Origin: a virus
Virus record (IMG/VR): IMGVR_UViG_3300024262_000097
Coordinates: 1-39,227 of that record
Direction: 5' to 3' (one strand)
Length of the DNA: 39,227 nt
A program made the position numbers and the translations under genes. The notes beneath the pieces are model-generated. The model worked only from the letters and a program-made list of their open reading frames with translations, was not told the origin of the DNA and searched no databases. This document shows, one piece after another, positions 22,725 through 32,189 of the stretch (within the stretch, counting starts at the first letter, position 1; the number at the start of each line of letters is the position of its first letter).

Positions 22725-24590
22725 ATGGCTTATAAAGAGAAAGAGGTTTCACTCTTCAAGTACGGAACAATCAACAAGCTCAACGCAGAGACCCTTCCAG
22801 ATGGGTCTGCTTCTGAGTCAAACAACTTCCTTTCTCTGGGGGATAGGCTTGAGTTAGTACGTGGACAGATTCGTTTAGGAGATGCAGAAGCAGGTACAGG
22901 ACATGTAGATGGCCTTGGTCTAGGTACTGATGTTGAAGGAAACGAATACGTCTACAAGTACTTTGGAGGAGATATCAAACGATACAATTCTAGTACAGGA
23001 TCATGGGATACCATTGTTACCTATGGTAAGCCAGTGGCGGAAGATATGCTCTTTAGTATGACACGTACCCCTGCTGGTGCGTTTCTTTGGGCATCCTCAC
23101 CAAACACAGGACTGGCACGGTTTAACCTGGCGGCAAACGACGTGGTAGCAGATGCCTACTCAGACTTCTATGGTGTTGATCCAGATGTACAGAGGGGGTA
23201 TGTCAAAGCAGCAGACAATGGCTTATGGCTATGGCAAGTAAACGAATACGGTTCGGTTTTTTGGAGGTCTCACAAAGGTGATGATTTTCCATATACAGCA
23301 GTAGTGGGTGCAGCTTTTGGAACAGGAGCTCCACCACAGGTAATCTTCACTAAGACAGTAGCTCATACACTACTTGTTGGTCGCAGCATCGCTATTACAG
23401 ATGGTGTAGAGATATTTACAGACGATGGAAACGGTGTTCTTACAGGAGATAAAGGTGGTACAGGTACCGTGATTTACACCACAGGGACTTTCAGCGTCAC
23501 GTTTGCAGTGGCTCCTGGAGCTGGAACGCCTATCACAATCAATTATAAATACGAAGTTCCTTATACAGATGGACTTGCAGACTTTGGTTATTCAACTCCA
23601 CGTGTAGCACTTGAGGGGTTCTTCATCACACAATACGACGACAACTCTGATATTCAAAACATGCACATCTATGATGGTACTACCTATGTAGGTCATCAAA
23701 ACTCATGGTGGAATGTGCAGCTTTCAGCAGATGATTCAGATCTTAGTGAGAACAAAATCTTCCGAGAGGGTACGGGAATGCCTAGCATCCGTGCATCAGT
23801 GGCAACTGGTGAGGGTATCTACTATATCGATGATACAGACCAGAGTGAGAAGGTTATTAGGCGCATTCAGGTTGACCGATCAGGACAGAAAGTAAGGCCA
23901 GTGATTGTTTCAGAGCAGCTTGATCTATCAGACTTTGACTTTTCAGACGCAGCAGCAGTTCAGTATGGGGAGTATGTCATCTTCGCTTGTAAGTCTTCAT
24001 CTGACATCTCGCATAACGATACGATGCTTCTTTACAACTCACAGTTTGAACTGTGGGATAAGATGGAAGGATTCTTCCGAGACTTCGTGGTTTACCAGGA
24101 TGGCCTCTACGGTGGTTCATCAATCAACGGTGATGTCTACCAGATCTTCAGTGGCTTTGATGACGACGGTACTGCGATCCTTGGATCATGGACTACCAAC
24201 GACTCAGACTTAGGGCTTGAAGAGATCAAGAAAACAAAGAAGCTCGTAGTTGAGGGAGACATGGGAACAGCACAGGAACTCATTGTAGAAGTATCGTATG
24301 ACTTTGGAGCCTTTGAAGAAGTAGGAAGGATTGCAGGTGATAGTGAGTTTGTAGACAAGTCTGCTGGCACTTCATACGGAAGTCTTCTCTATGGCGGAGG
24401 CCCTTACGGATCAGGAACCTCAGTAACAGCATACCGATACATGCGGCAGTTCGCACTCAACTCAGATAAGTTTCAAACGATTCGTCTTCGCTTTAGAACT
24501 GAAGACTATGGCTACCTCAATATCCGTCAGTACGTACTGAAGGACATCAGAGAATGTGGCCGTCGTATTCCACATAAATTTAGAGGATAA
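22725..24590 (+). CDS. Tail stabilisation protein (P22 gp10 / tubular protein B-like)
   Basis: The 621-residue protein is beta-rich and begins MAYKEKEVSLFKYGTINKLN..., with 'EGNEYVYKYFGGDIKRYN' and 'VEDMLFSMTRTPAGAFLWAS'-like strands in the style of beta-propeller stabilisation proteins. It starts at a TAATATG junction with the adaptor, the usual gene order in podoviruses. The C-terminus (YLNIRQYVLKDIRECGRRIP) is charged. Confidence 0.75.
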   Translation: MAYKEKEVSLFKYGTINKLNAETLPDGSASESNNFLSLGDRLELVRGQIRLGDAEAGTGHVDGLGLGTDVEGNEYVYKYFGGDIKRYNSSTGSWDTIVTYGKPVAEDMLFSMTRTPAGAFLWASSPNTGLARFNLAANDVVADAYSDFYGVDPDVQRGYVKAADNGLWLWQVNEYGSVFWRSHKGDDFPYTAVVGAAFGTGAPPQVIFTKTVAHTLLVGRSIAITDGVEIFTDDGNGVLTGDKGGTGTVIYTTGTFSVTFAVAPGAGTPITINYKYEVPYTDGLADFGYSTPRVALEGFFITQYDDNSDIQNMHIYDGTTYVGHQNSWWNVQLSADDSDLSENKIFREGTGMPSIRASVATGEGIYYIDDTDQSEKVIRRIQVDRSGQKVRPVIVSEQLDLSDFDFSDAAAVQYGEYVIFACKSSSDISHNDTMLLYNSQFELWDKMEGFFRDFVVYQDGLYGGSSINGDVYQIFSGFDDDGTAILGSWTTNDSDLGLEEIKKTKKLVVEGDMGTAQELIVEVSYDFGAFEEVGRIAGDSEFVDKSAGTSYGSLLYGGGPYGSGTSVTAYRYMRQFALNSDKFQTIRLRFRTEDYGYLNIRQYVLKDIRECGRRIPHKFRG

Positions 24591-24596
24591 AACATT

Positions 24597-26381
24597 ATGT
24601 CTTTCAAAGTACCACGACCAGCGTACGAGACTACCATCTCCGACACGTTCGATGCAGGGGCCACAAGCTTCAGTGTCGATACAACTCTTGACGGGTATGG
24701 TGATGATCTCGATACATTGGTTCTCCAGTTTACGCTGGACAAAGGACTGTCTACCGAAGAGCACATCATCGGAACAGTCGATACCGCAACAAGTAAGATC
24801 ACGAGTGTATCTTATCTCAATGTTGCAACAGGTGAGATCGCAGGAGCCGGGACTCAGTACGGTCACCGTAAGGGTTCAGGAACCATCGAGATCACAAGTT
24901 TCCCGTATCTTACACACGCAATACGAGCACTCACTGGTGCAAAGCAGCTAGATAGTACACTTACACCAATGGCTTACGACGGAGACCCTGGATTAACTCC
25001 TGGATCTGATGAGCTGTGTACAGTTGATTACGCTGATAACTTAGCTATCGCTGGTTCACCAAACGCAACAGAGTCTCAGAAAGGTATTGTTGAGCAGGCT
25101 ACAGCAGCAGAAGGTCAAGCAGGAACAGACACAGGGGCTACAGGAGCTTCCTTGTTTGCAGTACCTAGTGAGATTGCAGCAAATACTCAGAACCAGCAGC
25201 ACATGTTTGCAGCAGACTCAGGAGCAGCTGATGCGTATGCAATCACTCTAGCCCCTGCACCAGGAGCCTACGCCTCTGGGCAGAAGTTCTGCTTCCTTGC
25301 AACAAACCTAAACACTGGAGCATCAACACTTGATGTGAATGGACTGGGTGCAAAGAACATTCTAAAAGCAAATGACCAAGCACTAGAAGCTGGGGACATT
25401 GAGGCAGGACAAATTGTAGAAGTGGTTTACAACGGAACAGAGTTTGAAATGCAGACACCAGTTGGATCTCATCTCACAACAGCAATTGCAACAGAGACTA
25501 CAAACTTCTTCTCAGCAACAGACATCAGTGGATCAGAAGCAGAAACCCTAACGGATGGCAGTGTTGCAGATACACTTCACAGTCACTCCACTCCAGCGTT
25601 CATGATGACCGCTAATGATGGAGCGGGTGGTGCAGCAAATGGGGCTAGGCAGGTTTCAATGGCAAAGGATGGACGTGATTTCTACGTTTCAACACCAGAC
25701 GGTGCATCTCATATCAACATTGAGCAGTTTAAGAAAGATACTGAAACTGGTCTCTTCTACTTCTTCAACTCAGCTCAGATGACCTTCTCAAATAACGTTA
25801 ACAGTGCAGGTCTTGCTGTAGGGGATACTTACATTTATGGGGCTGACCTGAAAGCAGGTGGAGCTGATATCGAGATTCAACGAATGGATAGAGACCTTAC
25901 AGGTGAAATCACGATGACTATTGCAGGAACTGCAAATACAAACATTGGAGCAAGAGTTGCAGGTGATGATACCAACATTTACTACTGGACTGATACCTCC
26001 ACTAACATGGACACCTATACTGTGTCCGGAACAACTGCAACACGTGGGGCTTCATTCGCTATGCCTATGGCAGAGAATACAATCTGGGCATTTGATTTTG
26101 ATGGAACTGATCTTCTTACTGTAAAAGATGATGACTTCGGTGCTGGAACACCTCCAGGGCAAGAGATTGAGAGGATTGATACTGCAGGAGTTTCGCAGGG
26201 AACAGTTGAGAGGGGCTTCTACAACCCAGATGGAAGCACTACAGCAGATGAAGAAGGTATTTCAGTTGGGTTTGCTTATAGGAATGACACTACGATTTAC
26301 CTTGTTGGTGAGTTTGATGTAGTTGATCCAGCTGCAATAACTGGATCTGAGTTCCGACTTTTCGCAGTAACTAAACCTTAA
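24597..26381 (+). CDS. Tail fibre or tail-associated protein, 594 residues
   Basis: The N-terminus (MSFKVPRPAYETTISDTFD) is likely to anchor to the tail. Then 'NATESQKGIVEQATAAEGQAG' is a pattern shared by many phage fibres just before the shaft. The rest is beta-rich with Gly/Thr/Asp repeats, ending in a globular domain with 'GFAYRNDTTIYLVGEFDV'. It would be the receptor-binding fibre. The specificity is unknown. Confidence 0.72.
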   Translation: MSFKVPRPAYETTISDTFDAGATSFSVDTTLDGYGDDLDTLVLQFTLDKGLSTEEHIIGTVDTATSKITSVSYLNVATGEIAGAGTQYGHRKGSGTIEITSFPYLTHAIRALTGAKQLDSTLTPMAYDGDPGLTPGSDELCTVDYADNLAIAGSPNATESQKGIVEQATAAEGQAGTDTGATGASLFAVPSEIAANTQNQQHMFAADSGAADAYAITLAPAPGAYASGQKFCFLATNLNTGASTLDVNGLGAKNILKANDQALEAGDIEAGQIVEVVYNGTEFEMQTPVGSHLTTAIATETTNFFSATDISGSEAETLTDGSVADTLHSHSTPAFMMTANDGAGGAANGARQVSMAKDGRDFYVSTPDGASHINIEQFKKDTETGLFYFFNSAQMTFSNNVNSAGLAVGDTYIYGADLKAGGADIEIQRMDRDLTGEITMTIAGTANTNIGARVAGDDTNIYYWTDTSTNMDTYTVSGTTATRGASFAMPMAENTIWAFDFDGTDLLTVKDDDFGAGTPPGQEIERIDTAGVSQGTVERGFYNPDGSTTADEEGISVGFAYRNDTTIYLVGEFDVVDPAAITGSEFRLFAVTKP

Positions 26382-26388
26382 TAAATAT

Positions 26389-27777
26389 ATGGCCACACGA
26401 AACTTAGCGGCTGAACAGGACGCACTCAAACAAATCCTGGAGTCCCCAGATAGACAGGGCTCATATATCGGGACACCGGGTGCGAGTATCCCTGACGCAA
26501 GTGCCGCAACACAACAGCTTCTTAGAGAAGCAGTAAACACCAACGTCTATGGCTCAGGTCTAGGACCACGGGACGTAGCAACTGGAGTTGCTCAGAACCA
26601 AGCAGCAGCTACTACAGAAGATCTACTCAGTAGACCTCAAGCAGGTACAACTGGTACTACTCCTGCTGCTACAGCCACTGATACTAGTTATGGACTCACT
26701 GATGCAACAGAAGACATCTATTCACGATATGGCCTCGATGAGTTCAAGACAAAAGAGCAGCTTGAAGAGGAAGCTATTGCCGCTATTCAAGAACAGCTCG
26801 CAGGAATAGAAGGAACATACGCTTCACGCTTTGCAGCAGCTGATACAGAAGGTGCTCAACGTCAGGCACGTGGAGAAGGTCTCTCATTCGCTTCTGGTGC
26901 ACAGTACACACCATTTGCTGAAGCACGTACCATCGAAGTGGAGGAATATAACAGAGCTATTACTGACGCATTGGAGGCTGATAAGGCTGCTGAGATCGCT
27001 ACTCTAAATGCACAGGCACGAGGAGAAGCGCGAGAGGACTACCAAGCACAAGCTGACCGAGCTATAACAATGGCTGATCGTTACATCGACAGCTTGACGG
27101 AAGAGTATAAACTTGGTCAGACAGATAGGCAGTACCTACTCAATGAAGCTCAGACTATTGCAGACATGACTGGAGAGTTTGGTGGAAGCCCTACACTTGA
27201 AATGCTCAAGTGGATTGAGACAGTAAATACAACTGCAGCAGACAGCGCACGATCAGATGCTTACCTAACTATTGCACAGGAAGAAGCGGCTAAGAAGGGA
27301 TATGCAACAATGACTGATGACCAGGGTAACGTTTACGAGTACGACCCATCACGGCCATTCAATGAAACAGCAACAATCATTATCCCTGCAACGCCTAGAA
27401 GCACAGGACCAGCTCCTTATATCGCTGGAGCTGGACAAAGTGTTTGGGATAGTGTGATCGATGCGAATGGCGGAGATATCACAGCTATCTCAAATAAACG
27501 AGATGCAGAAGGAAATCTTCTCTACTCAGATGCACAGATTAAAGAGGTTGCTGATAGAATTGATGAGCGATTTAGATATCAAATTGCTAGTGCAGATGCA
27601 GGAGTAGACTCAAGGTACGAAGAAGTACCAACACCAACGGGTGATTCAACTTCTGGAAGGACAACTACAGAGGACGTACCTGCATTCGGAGACATTAGTG
27701 GAACATTCGATTACTTGAGCCCACAACTCAATAGTGCAAACAACTGGCTATCAAGGCTACTTAATCCGTACAACTAA
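26389..27777 (+). CDS. Internal virion protein, 462 residues
   Basis: A largely helical protein (MATRNLAAEQDALKQILESP...), with a long coiled-coil-like section (AARTIEVEEYNRAITDALEAD, AEIATLNAQARGEAREDY) and a C-terminal part rich in Ser/Thr/Asp. It has no catalytic motif. It lies immediately before the 1052-residue ejection-type protein, as internal core or ejection proteins do in podoviruses. The role is inferred from order and composition. Confidence 0.6.
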   Translation: MATRNLAAEQDALKQILESPDRQGSYIGTPGASIPDASAATQQLLREAVNTNVYGSGLGPRDVATGVAQNQAAATTEDLLSRPQAGTTGTTPAATATDTSYGLTDATEDIYSRYGLDEFKTKEQLEEEAIAAIQEQLAGIEGTYASRFAAADTEGAQRQARGEGLSFASGAQYTPFAEARTIEVEEYNRAITDALEADKAAEIATLNAQARGEAREDYQAQADRAITMADRYIDSLTEEYKLGQTDRQYLLNEAQTIADMTGEFGGSPTLEMLKWIETVNTTAADSARSDAYLTIAQEEAAKKGYATMTDDQGNVYEYDPSRPFNETATIIIPATPRSTGPAPYIAGAGQSVWDSVIDANGGDITAISNKRDAEGNLLYSDAQIKEVADRIDERFRYQIASADAGVDSRYEEVPTPTGDSTSGRTTTEDVPAFGDISGTFDYLSPQLNSANNWLSRLLNPYN

Positions 27778-27783
27778 ACTTTT

Positions 27784-30700
27784 ATGCCGTACTATAAGGA
27801 TAAGGTTACTGGAGAGGTTTTCTTCAGTGATACCGATCCAAACGAACAGGCGGCCACTAGCACTTCATCTCTATTTGGTTCAACAGCAGCACAGGCTACA
27901 CAGGCAGAGGCACCAACACCAGCTGAACAACCAAGTAGATTAGGTTCAATCCTAAGAGGAGCCGGCTCACTCGCAAAAGAGGTAATAACTGCACCAGCGC
28001 GAGCTGTTGCGGCTCCTTTTGCTATCGTATCTGAGGAGTTTCCAGCACTTCTTAAAGGCAAAAAGACAGAGAGCAATGCTCTATCTCAGTTTGCTTTCAG
28101 AGGTACTGAGCCAGGGACACGTGAACGTGGAGGTGCTGCACTTGAAGGAGCACTTGATATTGGTACAGCCGCACTAGGTGGAACCATTGCTAAAGCTGGT
28201 CTTAAAGAAGCCACTAAGAGTGGTGTTAAAGCTGGAACAAAAAGCCTGCTACGATCAGCAGCAAGAACAGCTCCTATTGATGCAGCACTTGGTGCTGGAT
28301 TCGGTGCTGCTAGTTCAATCAGAAGTGGTGGTGAAGGGGAAGATATTCTCAAGAGTTCACTCATTGGTGCTGGTATTGGAGCAGCCGCTCCATTTGTTCT
28401 TGGTGGTGCTATCAAAGGTACACAAGGAGTACTGGGTGGTGCTATTAAAGCTGCTGATACTGGACTCTCAAAGAAGCTCACCAACTATGCTGAGGAGCTT
28501 GCACAATTACAGAAGGAAGTACCTGTTATAAGGATCGATCAGAAGGCAGCTAATCTAGCAAAGCAAGAGAAGATCAAGGCTGCAATGCAGAAAACACAAT
28601 GGCTTAAAGATACCCCTGAACGCTTTATAACTGACTGGGTTGATAGCTTCCATCCAGTTGAGAAGGTGGTTGGAGCCATTGAGAAAGCAACTGGACGAGA
28701 GTTTAAGACTGGTCGCAGTGTTATTGAGAACTTACGTAAAGCTCCTATCGTTGCTGGTGCTGAGGCAGAGGCAAGACTAGGGAAGTTTGTAGGACTCATT
28801 GAAGACTTTGGCGATGACTGGGTGTACGTCAGTGAGTTTAGAGACTTGATGGATGCACAAGATCTTGTGAGACTGGGTAAGGTTGTTGAAGGCGGTGCAA
28901 GTGCAGCAAGTATAAGAAAAGGTTTCGCAAAACTTAGAAAAGAAGTTGCAGACAAGGGGCTTGATTTTAATAAAGTTGTTGAAGGACAGAAGCAGCTCCG
29001 TCAGTTTCTTAATGAAGAACTACAGAACGCAGTTGATGCTGGTGTTGTTTCAAAGGAAGCAGCAGCTGCATATGCTAAGGCACGTCCAAACTACTCACCT
29101 CACGAGGTATTGGACTTCCTTGAGAATCCTGTTGGGTTCTCAGTAAGTAGACGGGGAGCACAAGGAGCTGGCTTCAAAGCTGCGACGGGTTCAAAGAAAG
29201 CACTTGCTAATCGGGACGCTACTATTATCAAGCGAATGATTGACCAGCGTGTTCGCAGTACTGTGAACAAAGCTAGGGTGAATGCAGTTGATGCACTAAT
29301 TCCTTATGCAGAGACAAGTGGGTTCAAAAAACTAACTCCTAGTACAAAGGGGAAAGCAGTTGATGTTGCTAAAGAAGGCAATGCTATCATGAAGGTGTAT
29401 CGCAATGGAGTAGAGGAAATCTACGAAGCACCGAAGGCAGTTGTGGAGGCTATCGAGAACATGGGAGATGACGCGTCAAAGCGCATGGCTCAGTGGTTTG
29501 AAGAGAGCTTTGGTGGTAAGTATCTTAAGGGTACAGCTAGTGCACTTCGAGTTCTTGCAACACAACGTAACCCACTCTTCCTTATTACCAACCCTATTCG
29601 TGACGTACAGCAGGCACTGTTTACAAGTGATATGCGACTCACTGATTGGGGTACAGTATTTGCCAGAGGTCTGATGAGTGTTATTGCACCGAACTCAAAC
29701 CAAGGTAGGATGTTTAGGGAGCTGCGAGAGCAGATGAGTAAAGCAGGTGGTTTCACACAAGGATTCTTCCTTTCACGTGAAGGAGCACAAGAAGCCGCAG
29801 AGATGGCTGCTAACAGACTCTCAGCAAACTCACGCACGTACTCTCCAAAGGATCTCGCTACTGGTAAGTGGATTGAAGACGCTGGTGGTTTCATGGAAGA
29901 AGTTACTCGTATGGGTGTGTTCTATAGAACATTGAAGAACACAAATAACCTAGAGACAGCAGCTAAGGTAGCACGTGAAGCAACGATTGACTTCTCTCGT
30001 GGTGGAAACAAAGCAAAGGTAGTGAACAAGATGATTCCGTTTTTTAATGCCAGGATTGGCGGTGCTCTAACAAACCTTCAGGCCATCAAGAAGAATCCTG
30101 TTCAGGCCATGCACAAGCTTATGTGGCAGGCGGCTTACCCAGCTACGTTCCTATACGCCAATAACACGAGGTACGAGTCATACGACAGCATCCCTGAATG
30201 GGAGAAGCGACAGTACTGGATCATCATGTTTGATGAGCAAGATGGTGTGGATATGGGAGGTCAGCCTACAAAGGTTCCTTTCTATATCAAGGTGCCAAAG
30301 GGTGAAATGCAGCAGGCAGCAGCAGCTATTACAGATAGGGTTCTGGATGTTGGACGAAAAGAAAACCCACAAGGTACAGGTGAGTTCTTACTAGATCTGG
30401 TTAAGGGAGTTTCCCCTGTTACCGAGGCAAACATTCTACCAACTGGTCTTCTCAAACCAGTGGAGCTCATGACTGACTACAACTTCTTTACGAAGGAGTC
30501 AATCACACCAGAGTGGGTGTACATCGATGGTAAGGGTTATGCTGCTGATGAACTTCCAGCCAGACTTAGAACTAAGTACAATACCTCTGAGGTAGCGAAG
30601 CTGCTCGGTAGTGTATTCAACTGGTCTCCTACCAAGATTGACCATGTACTCAAAACTGGTGTATTAAACGACATTCTACGGGGCTTAGATATTCCCCTTA

Positions 30701-30942
30701 GAGATTTAACAGGTAGTGAGGACCCTTTCAAAGCAGTAGAGGGCAGCCTATTCTACGATGTGGCACAGCAATCTGGAGCACGAAAGTTCTTGGGTACAAG
30801 TTCCTATGGTGCAATTCAGAAAGAACAGGAGGCAGAGTTGAAATCAAAGATTGATGAGAACCTACAGAAGATCAAGGGTATTAGTGGAGCTGAGTCACGA
30901 GGTGGAACAAGAACGAGAAGGACATTGAAAAGTTCAAGATAA
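27784..30942 (+). CDS. Large internal/ejection protein with an LPD38-like region, 1052 residues
   Basis: The N-terminus is Ala/Ser-rich, followed by Gly/Ala-rich hydrophobic stretches (LIGAGIGAAAPFVLGGAIKG) that could insert into membrane. The C-terminal half contains 'LATQRNPLFLITNPIRDVQQ' and 'TIDFSRGGNKAKVVNKMIPF', features of the Large Polyvalent Protein-associated domain 38 in phage proteins delivered with DNA. The last residues are strongly basic (RGGTRTRRTLKSSR). It is the last late gene before the terminator at 30948. It most likely enters the host with the genome. Confidence 0.72.
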   Translation: MPYYKDKVTGEVFFSDTDPNEQAATSTSSLFGSTAAQATQAEAPTPAEQPSRLGSILRGAGSLAKEVITAPARAVAAPFAIVSEEFPALLKGKKTESNALSQFAFRGTEPGTRERGGAALEGALDIGTAALGGTIAKAGLKEATKSGVKAGTKSLLRSAARTAPIDAALGAGFGAASSIRSGGEGEDILKSSLIGAGIGAAAPFVLGGAIKGTQGVLGGAIKAADTGLSKKLTNYAEELAQLQKEVPVIRIDQKAANLAKQEKIKAAMQKTQWLKDTPERFITDWVDSFHPVEKVVGAIEKATGREFKTGRSVIENLRKAPIVAGAEAEARLGKFVGLIEDFGDDWVYVSEFRDLMDAQDLVRLGKVVEGGASAASIRKGFAKLRKEVADKGLDFNKVVEGQKQLRQFLNEELQNAVDAGVVSKEAAAAYAKARPNYSPHEVLDFLENPVGFSVSRRGAQGAGFKAATGSKKALANRDATIIKRMIDQRVRSTVNKARVNAVDALIPYAETSGFKKLTPSTKGKAVDVAKEGNAIMKVYRNGVEEIYEAPKAVVEAIENMGDDASKRMAQWFEESFGGKYLKGTASALRVLATQRNPLFLITNPIRDVQQALFTSDMRLTDWGTVFARGLMSVIAPNSNQGRMFRELREQMSKAGGFTQGFFLSREGAQEAAEMAANRLSANSRTYSPKDLATGKWIEDAGGFMEEVTRMGVFYRTLKNTNNLETAAKVAREATIDFSRGGNKAKVVNKMIPFFNARIGGALTNLQAIKKNPVQAMHKLMWQAAYPATFLYANNTRYESYDSIPEWEKRQYWIIMFDEQDGVDMGGQPTKVPFYIKVPKGEMQQAAAAITDRVLDVGRKENPQGTGEFLLDLVKGVSPVTEANILPTGLLKPVELMTDYNFFTKESITPEWVYIDGKGYAADELPARLRTKYNTSEVAKLLGSVFNWSPTKIDHVLKTGVLNDILRGLDIPLRDLTGSEDPFKAVEGSLFYDVAQQSGARKFLGTSSYGAIQKEQEAELKSKIDENLQKIKGISGAESRGGTRTRRTLKSSR

Positions 30943-30978
30943 AAAAACAGGGGCCGTTTGGCCCTTGTTTTATTTTTT
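30941..30978. terminator. Bidirectional terminator at the end of the late operon
   Basis: CAGGGGCC (30948-30955) pairs with GGCCCTTG (30960-30967, one G-T pair) around GTTT. It is followed by TTTTATTTTTT on the plus strand and preceded by seven A, giving a T-run on the minus strand. It separates the converging late operon and the minus-strand regulator operon. Confidence 0.88.
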
Positions 30979-31056
30979 GCTATAGAATCCGAATATGATA
31001 AAGAACCATATCAGGAAGAATAACCCCCATGCTATCGCTGCTCCGTCTACTGGCAT
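30970..31056 (-). CDS. 28-residue membrane peptide
   Basis: From ATG 31056 to TAA 30970. The product begins MPVDGAAIAWGLFFLIWF and ends GFYSKK, one hydrophobic helix with a basic end. Its ATG follows the upstream stop in a TAATATG junction, the same coupling used by its two upstream neighbours. It is probably a membrane microprotein. The function is unknown. Confidence 0.6.
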   Translation of the reverse strand: MPVDGAAIAWGLFFLIWFFIIFGFYSKK

Positions 31057-31057
31057 A

Positions 31058-31240
31058 TTATTTCTTTTGAATCTTATTATCCATGAGCACATTCACTTCA
31101 TCCCAGTCGATCTTACGAGCACGCAGCTCGTCGATTGCATCAACAAGTTCGTTGAACAATGGGCCAATCACAGGCTTGATTAGCCATAGGATTAACCTTT
31201 GGTAATACTGCATGGCCTTCCATTTAATTTGTGTAATCAT
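31058..31240 (-). CDS. Amphipathic 60-residue protein
   Basis: The start chosen is ATG 31240, one base after the regulator's stop (TAATATG). The protein MITQIKWKAMQYYQRLILWLIK... has an aromatic-hydrophobic N-terminal helix that may sit on or in a membrane. A charged C-terminal half follows (AIDELRARKIDWDEVNVLMD). It is co-translated with the ribbon-helix-helix regulator. A possible partner or toxin-like membrane-active protein, but no family is recognised. Confidence 0.6.
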   Translation of the reverse strand: MITQIKWKAMQYYQRLILWLIKPVIGPLFNELVDAIDELRARKIDWDEVNVLMDNKIQKK

Positions 31241-31241
31241 A

Positions 31242-31406
31242 TTATTGGCTATTGGCGAAATCAATGTGTTGTTCGATGTACTCTTCCATCTTGAACCTGA
31301 CCCAAGCGGCCAATGTTTTGTTTACAGGATCGAAGAGGAGGCACTTCTTGAAGTCACGCCAAAGTTCTTCTTCAAGATGTACACTAATTTGTTTTGTGTT
31401 TTCCAT
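31242..31406 (-). CDS. Ribbon-helix-helix transcriptional regulator, 54 residues
   Basis: The start is ATG 31406. The sequence MENTKQISVHLEEELWRDF..., with KQISVHL as the DNA-contacting strand followed by two helices, is the Arc/MetJ-type ribbon-helix-helix layout. Such proteins bind palindromes as dimers of dimers. A perfect palindrome (31421-31440) lies just upstream of its own gene. A near-identical one lies in the leftward promoter at 8893-8912. This is good evidence for autoregulation and control of the small-gene cassette. Confidence 0.72.
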   Translation of the reverse strand: MENTKQISVHLEEELWRDFKKCLLFDPVNKTLAAWVRFKMEEYIEQHIDFANSQ

Positions 31407-31414
31407 ATATCTTG

Positions 31415-31443
31415 AGACTAACATAATTACATAATTATGTCAA
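31415..31443 (-). promoter_or_regulatory. Regulator promoter with perfect 20-bp palindromic operator
   Basis: On the minus strand TTGACA (31443-31438) is followed by the palindrome ACATAATTACATAATTATGT (31421-31440; 9-bp arms, 2-base centre), which fills the spacer. The -10 box (TAGTCT at 31420-31415) is weak. The same palindrome with one changed base lies at 8893-8912, also just downstream of a TTGACA. Confidence 0.75.
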
Positions 31444-31481
31444 GACCCTTCTATTAGAAAAGGGATAACCTGTGGATATCC

Positions 31482-31724
31482 CTAGTATCGATCCCCGTCT
31501 TTGTAGTTGATGTGAGGTTCGTCGTCGTCATCCTCCTCCTCAGGGAAGAGTTCAAGCTGCTTGCTCTCAGGCTCGCAGGTGATGACGGTGGTGCTGGTGA
31601 ACTCGTGTTGGCACGTGATGCACTCGTAGGCGTACACGGCGGCTCCACGTTGGGAAACCACCTGGCACAGATACTTGCGCACTCTCATGCAGTTGGGGCA
31701 GAAGATAGTGACGATGGCTTTCAT
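31482..31724 (-). CDS. Zinc-ribbon protein with acidic tail, 80 residues
   Basis: The start ATG 31724 follows a consensus ribosome site (GGAGGG). The protein has CPNCMRVRKYL and ECITCQHEF, a four-Cys zinc ribbon. A run of acidic residues (FPEEEDDDDEPH) follows. Likely a small nucleic-acid- or protein-binding factor. This block (31.5-34.4 kb) uses clear ribosome sites, unlike the late operon. Confidence 0.7.
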   Translation of the reverse strand: MKAIVTIFCPNCMRVRKYLCQVVSQRGAAVYAYECITCQHEFTSTTVITCEPESKQLELFPEEEDDDDEPHINYKDGDRY

Positions 31725-31803
31725 TAGTCCCTCCTATGGATCTCTCCAGGTCGTATCAAGATAGAAAGTGGGGCTTTTAAGGCAAGCCCCTGGCCTAGAT
31801 AGA

Positions 31804-31941
31804 TCACCTCCAATCCAAGAAGGTTAACTGCGTTGTGTAGAAGGTCATTTTTTCCTCCCTGCGAAATACTCTATCCACAAGATAAGGCAGGCCAAGACCA
31901 ACAACCAACACCACCAGTACACGAATGCCCACAATAGCCAT
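31804..31941 (-). CDS. Small membrane protein, 45 residues
   Basis: The start chosen is ATG 31941, with GGAGAG upstream. The protein MAIVGIRVLVVLVVGLGLPY has one strongly hydrophobic helix, then a basic segment (DRVFRREEK) and a short tail. The earlier in-frame start at 31989 would overlap the upstream gene. Probably a membrane-anchored accessory. Confidence 0.55.
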   Translation of the reverse strand: MAIVGIRVLVVLVVGLGLPYLVDRVFRREEKMTFYTTQLTFLDWR

Positions 31942-31970
31942 TCTGTTCTCTCCACCATAGCAGATCCTTA

Positions 31971-32189
31971 TTACTTCCCCTTCTTGCACTTGATCTGCGT
32001 CCGACCACTCGGACTGTGGCGCATGTCAGGGTAGTAGCTCACCTCCAGTTCTCCCTCGAACCAATGGCCGTGGAGCTGGTAATGCTCTTGGCGAAAGAAC
32101 ATCACAGCGTCTTCCTTGTTCCCCATGCCCTCGGACAGTTGGAACTTGGAACACTTATCGCAGACGCCTTTGACTCTAACGAGGTCCAT
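31971..32189 (-). CDS. Hypothetical 72-residue protein
   Basis: The protein MDLVRVKGVCDKCSKFQLSE... has CDKC and a later single Cys (IKCKKGK), with His-containing strands (HYQLHGHWFEGELEVSYY). It may bind zinc but lacks a complete ribbon. It overlaps the upstream 35-residue membrane-peptide gene by 14 bases and starts at ATG 32189. Function unknown. Confidence 0.6.
   Translation of the reverse strand: MDLVRVKGVCDKCSKFQLSEGMGNKEDAVMFFRQEHYQLHGHWFEGELEVSYYPDMRHSPSGRTQIKCKKGK

Noticed and set aside
28086-28484. 132-residue minus-strand ORF inside the 1052-residue protein gene
   Set aside because: Ala/Pro/Ser-rich low-complexity product typical of antisense shadow frames, with no start signals.
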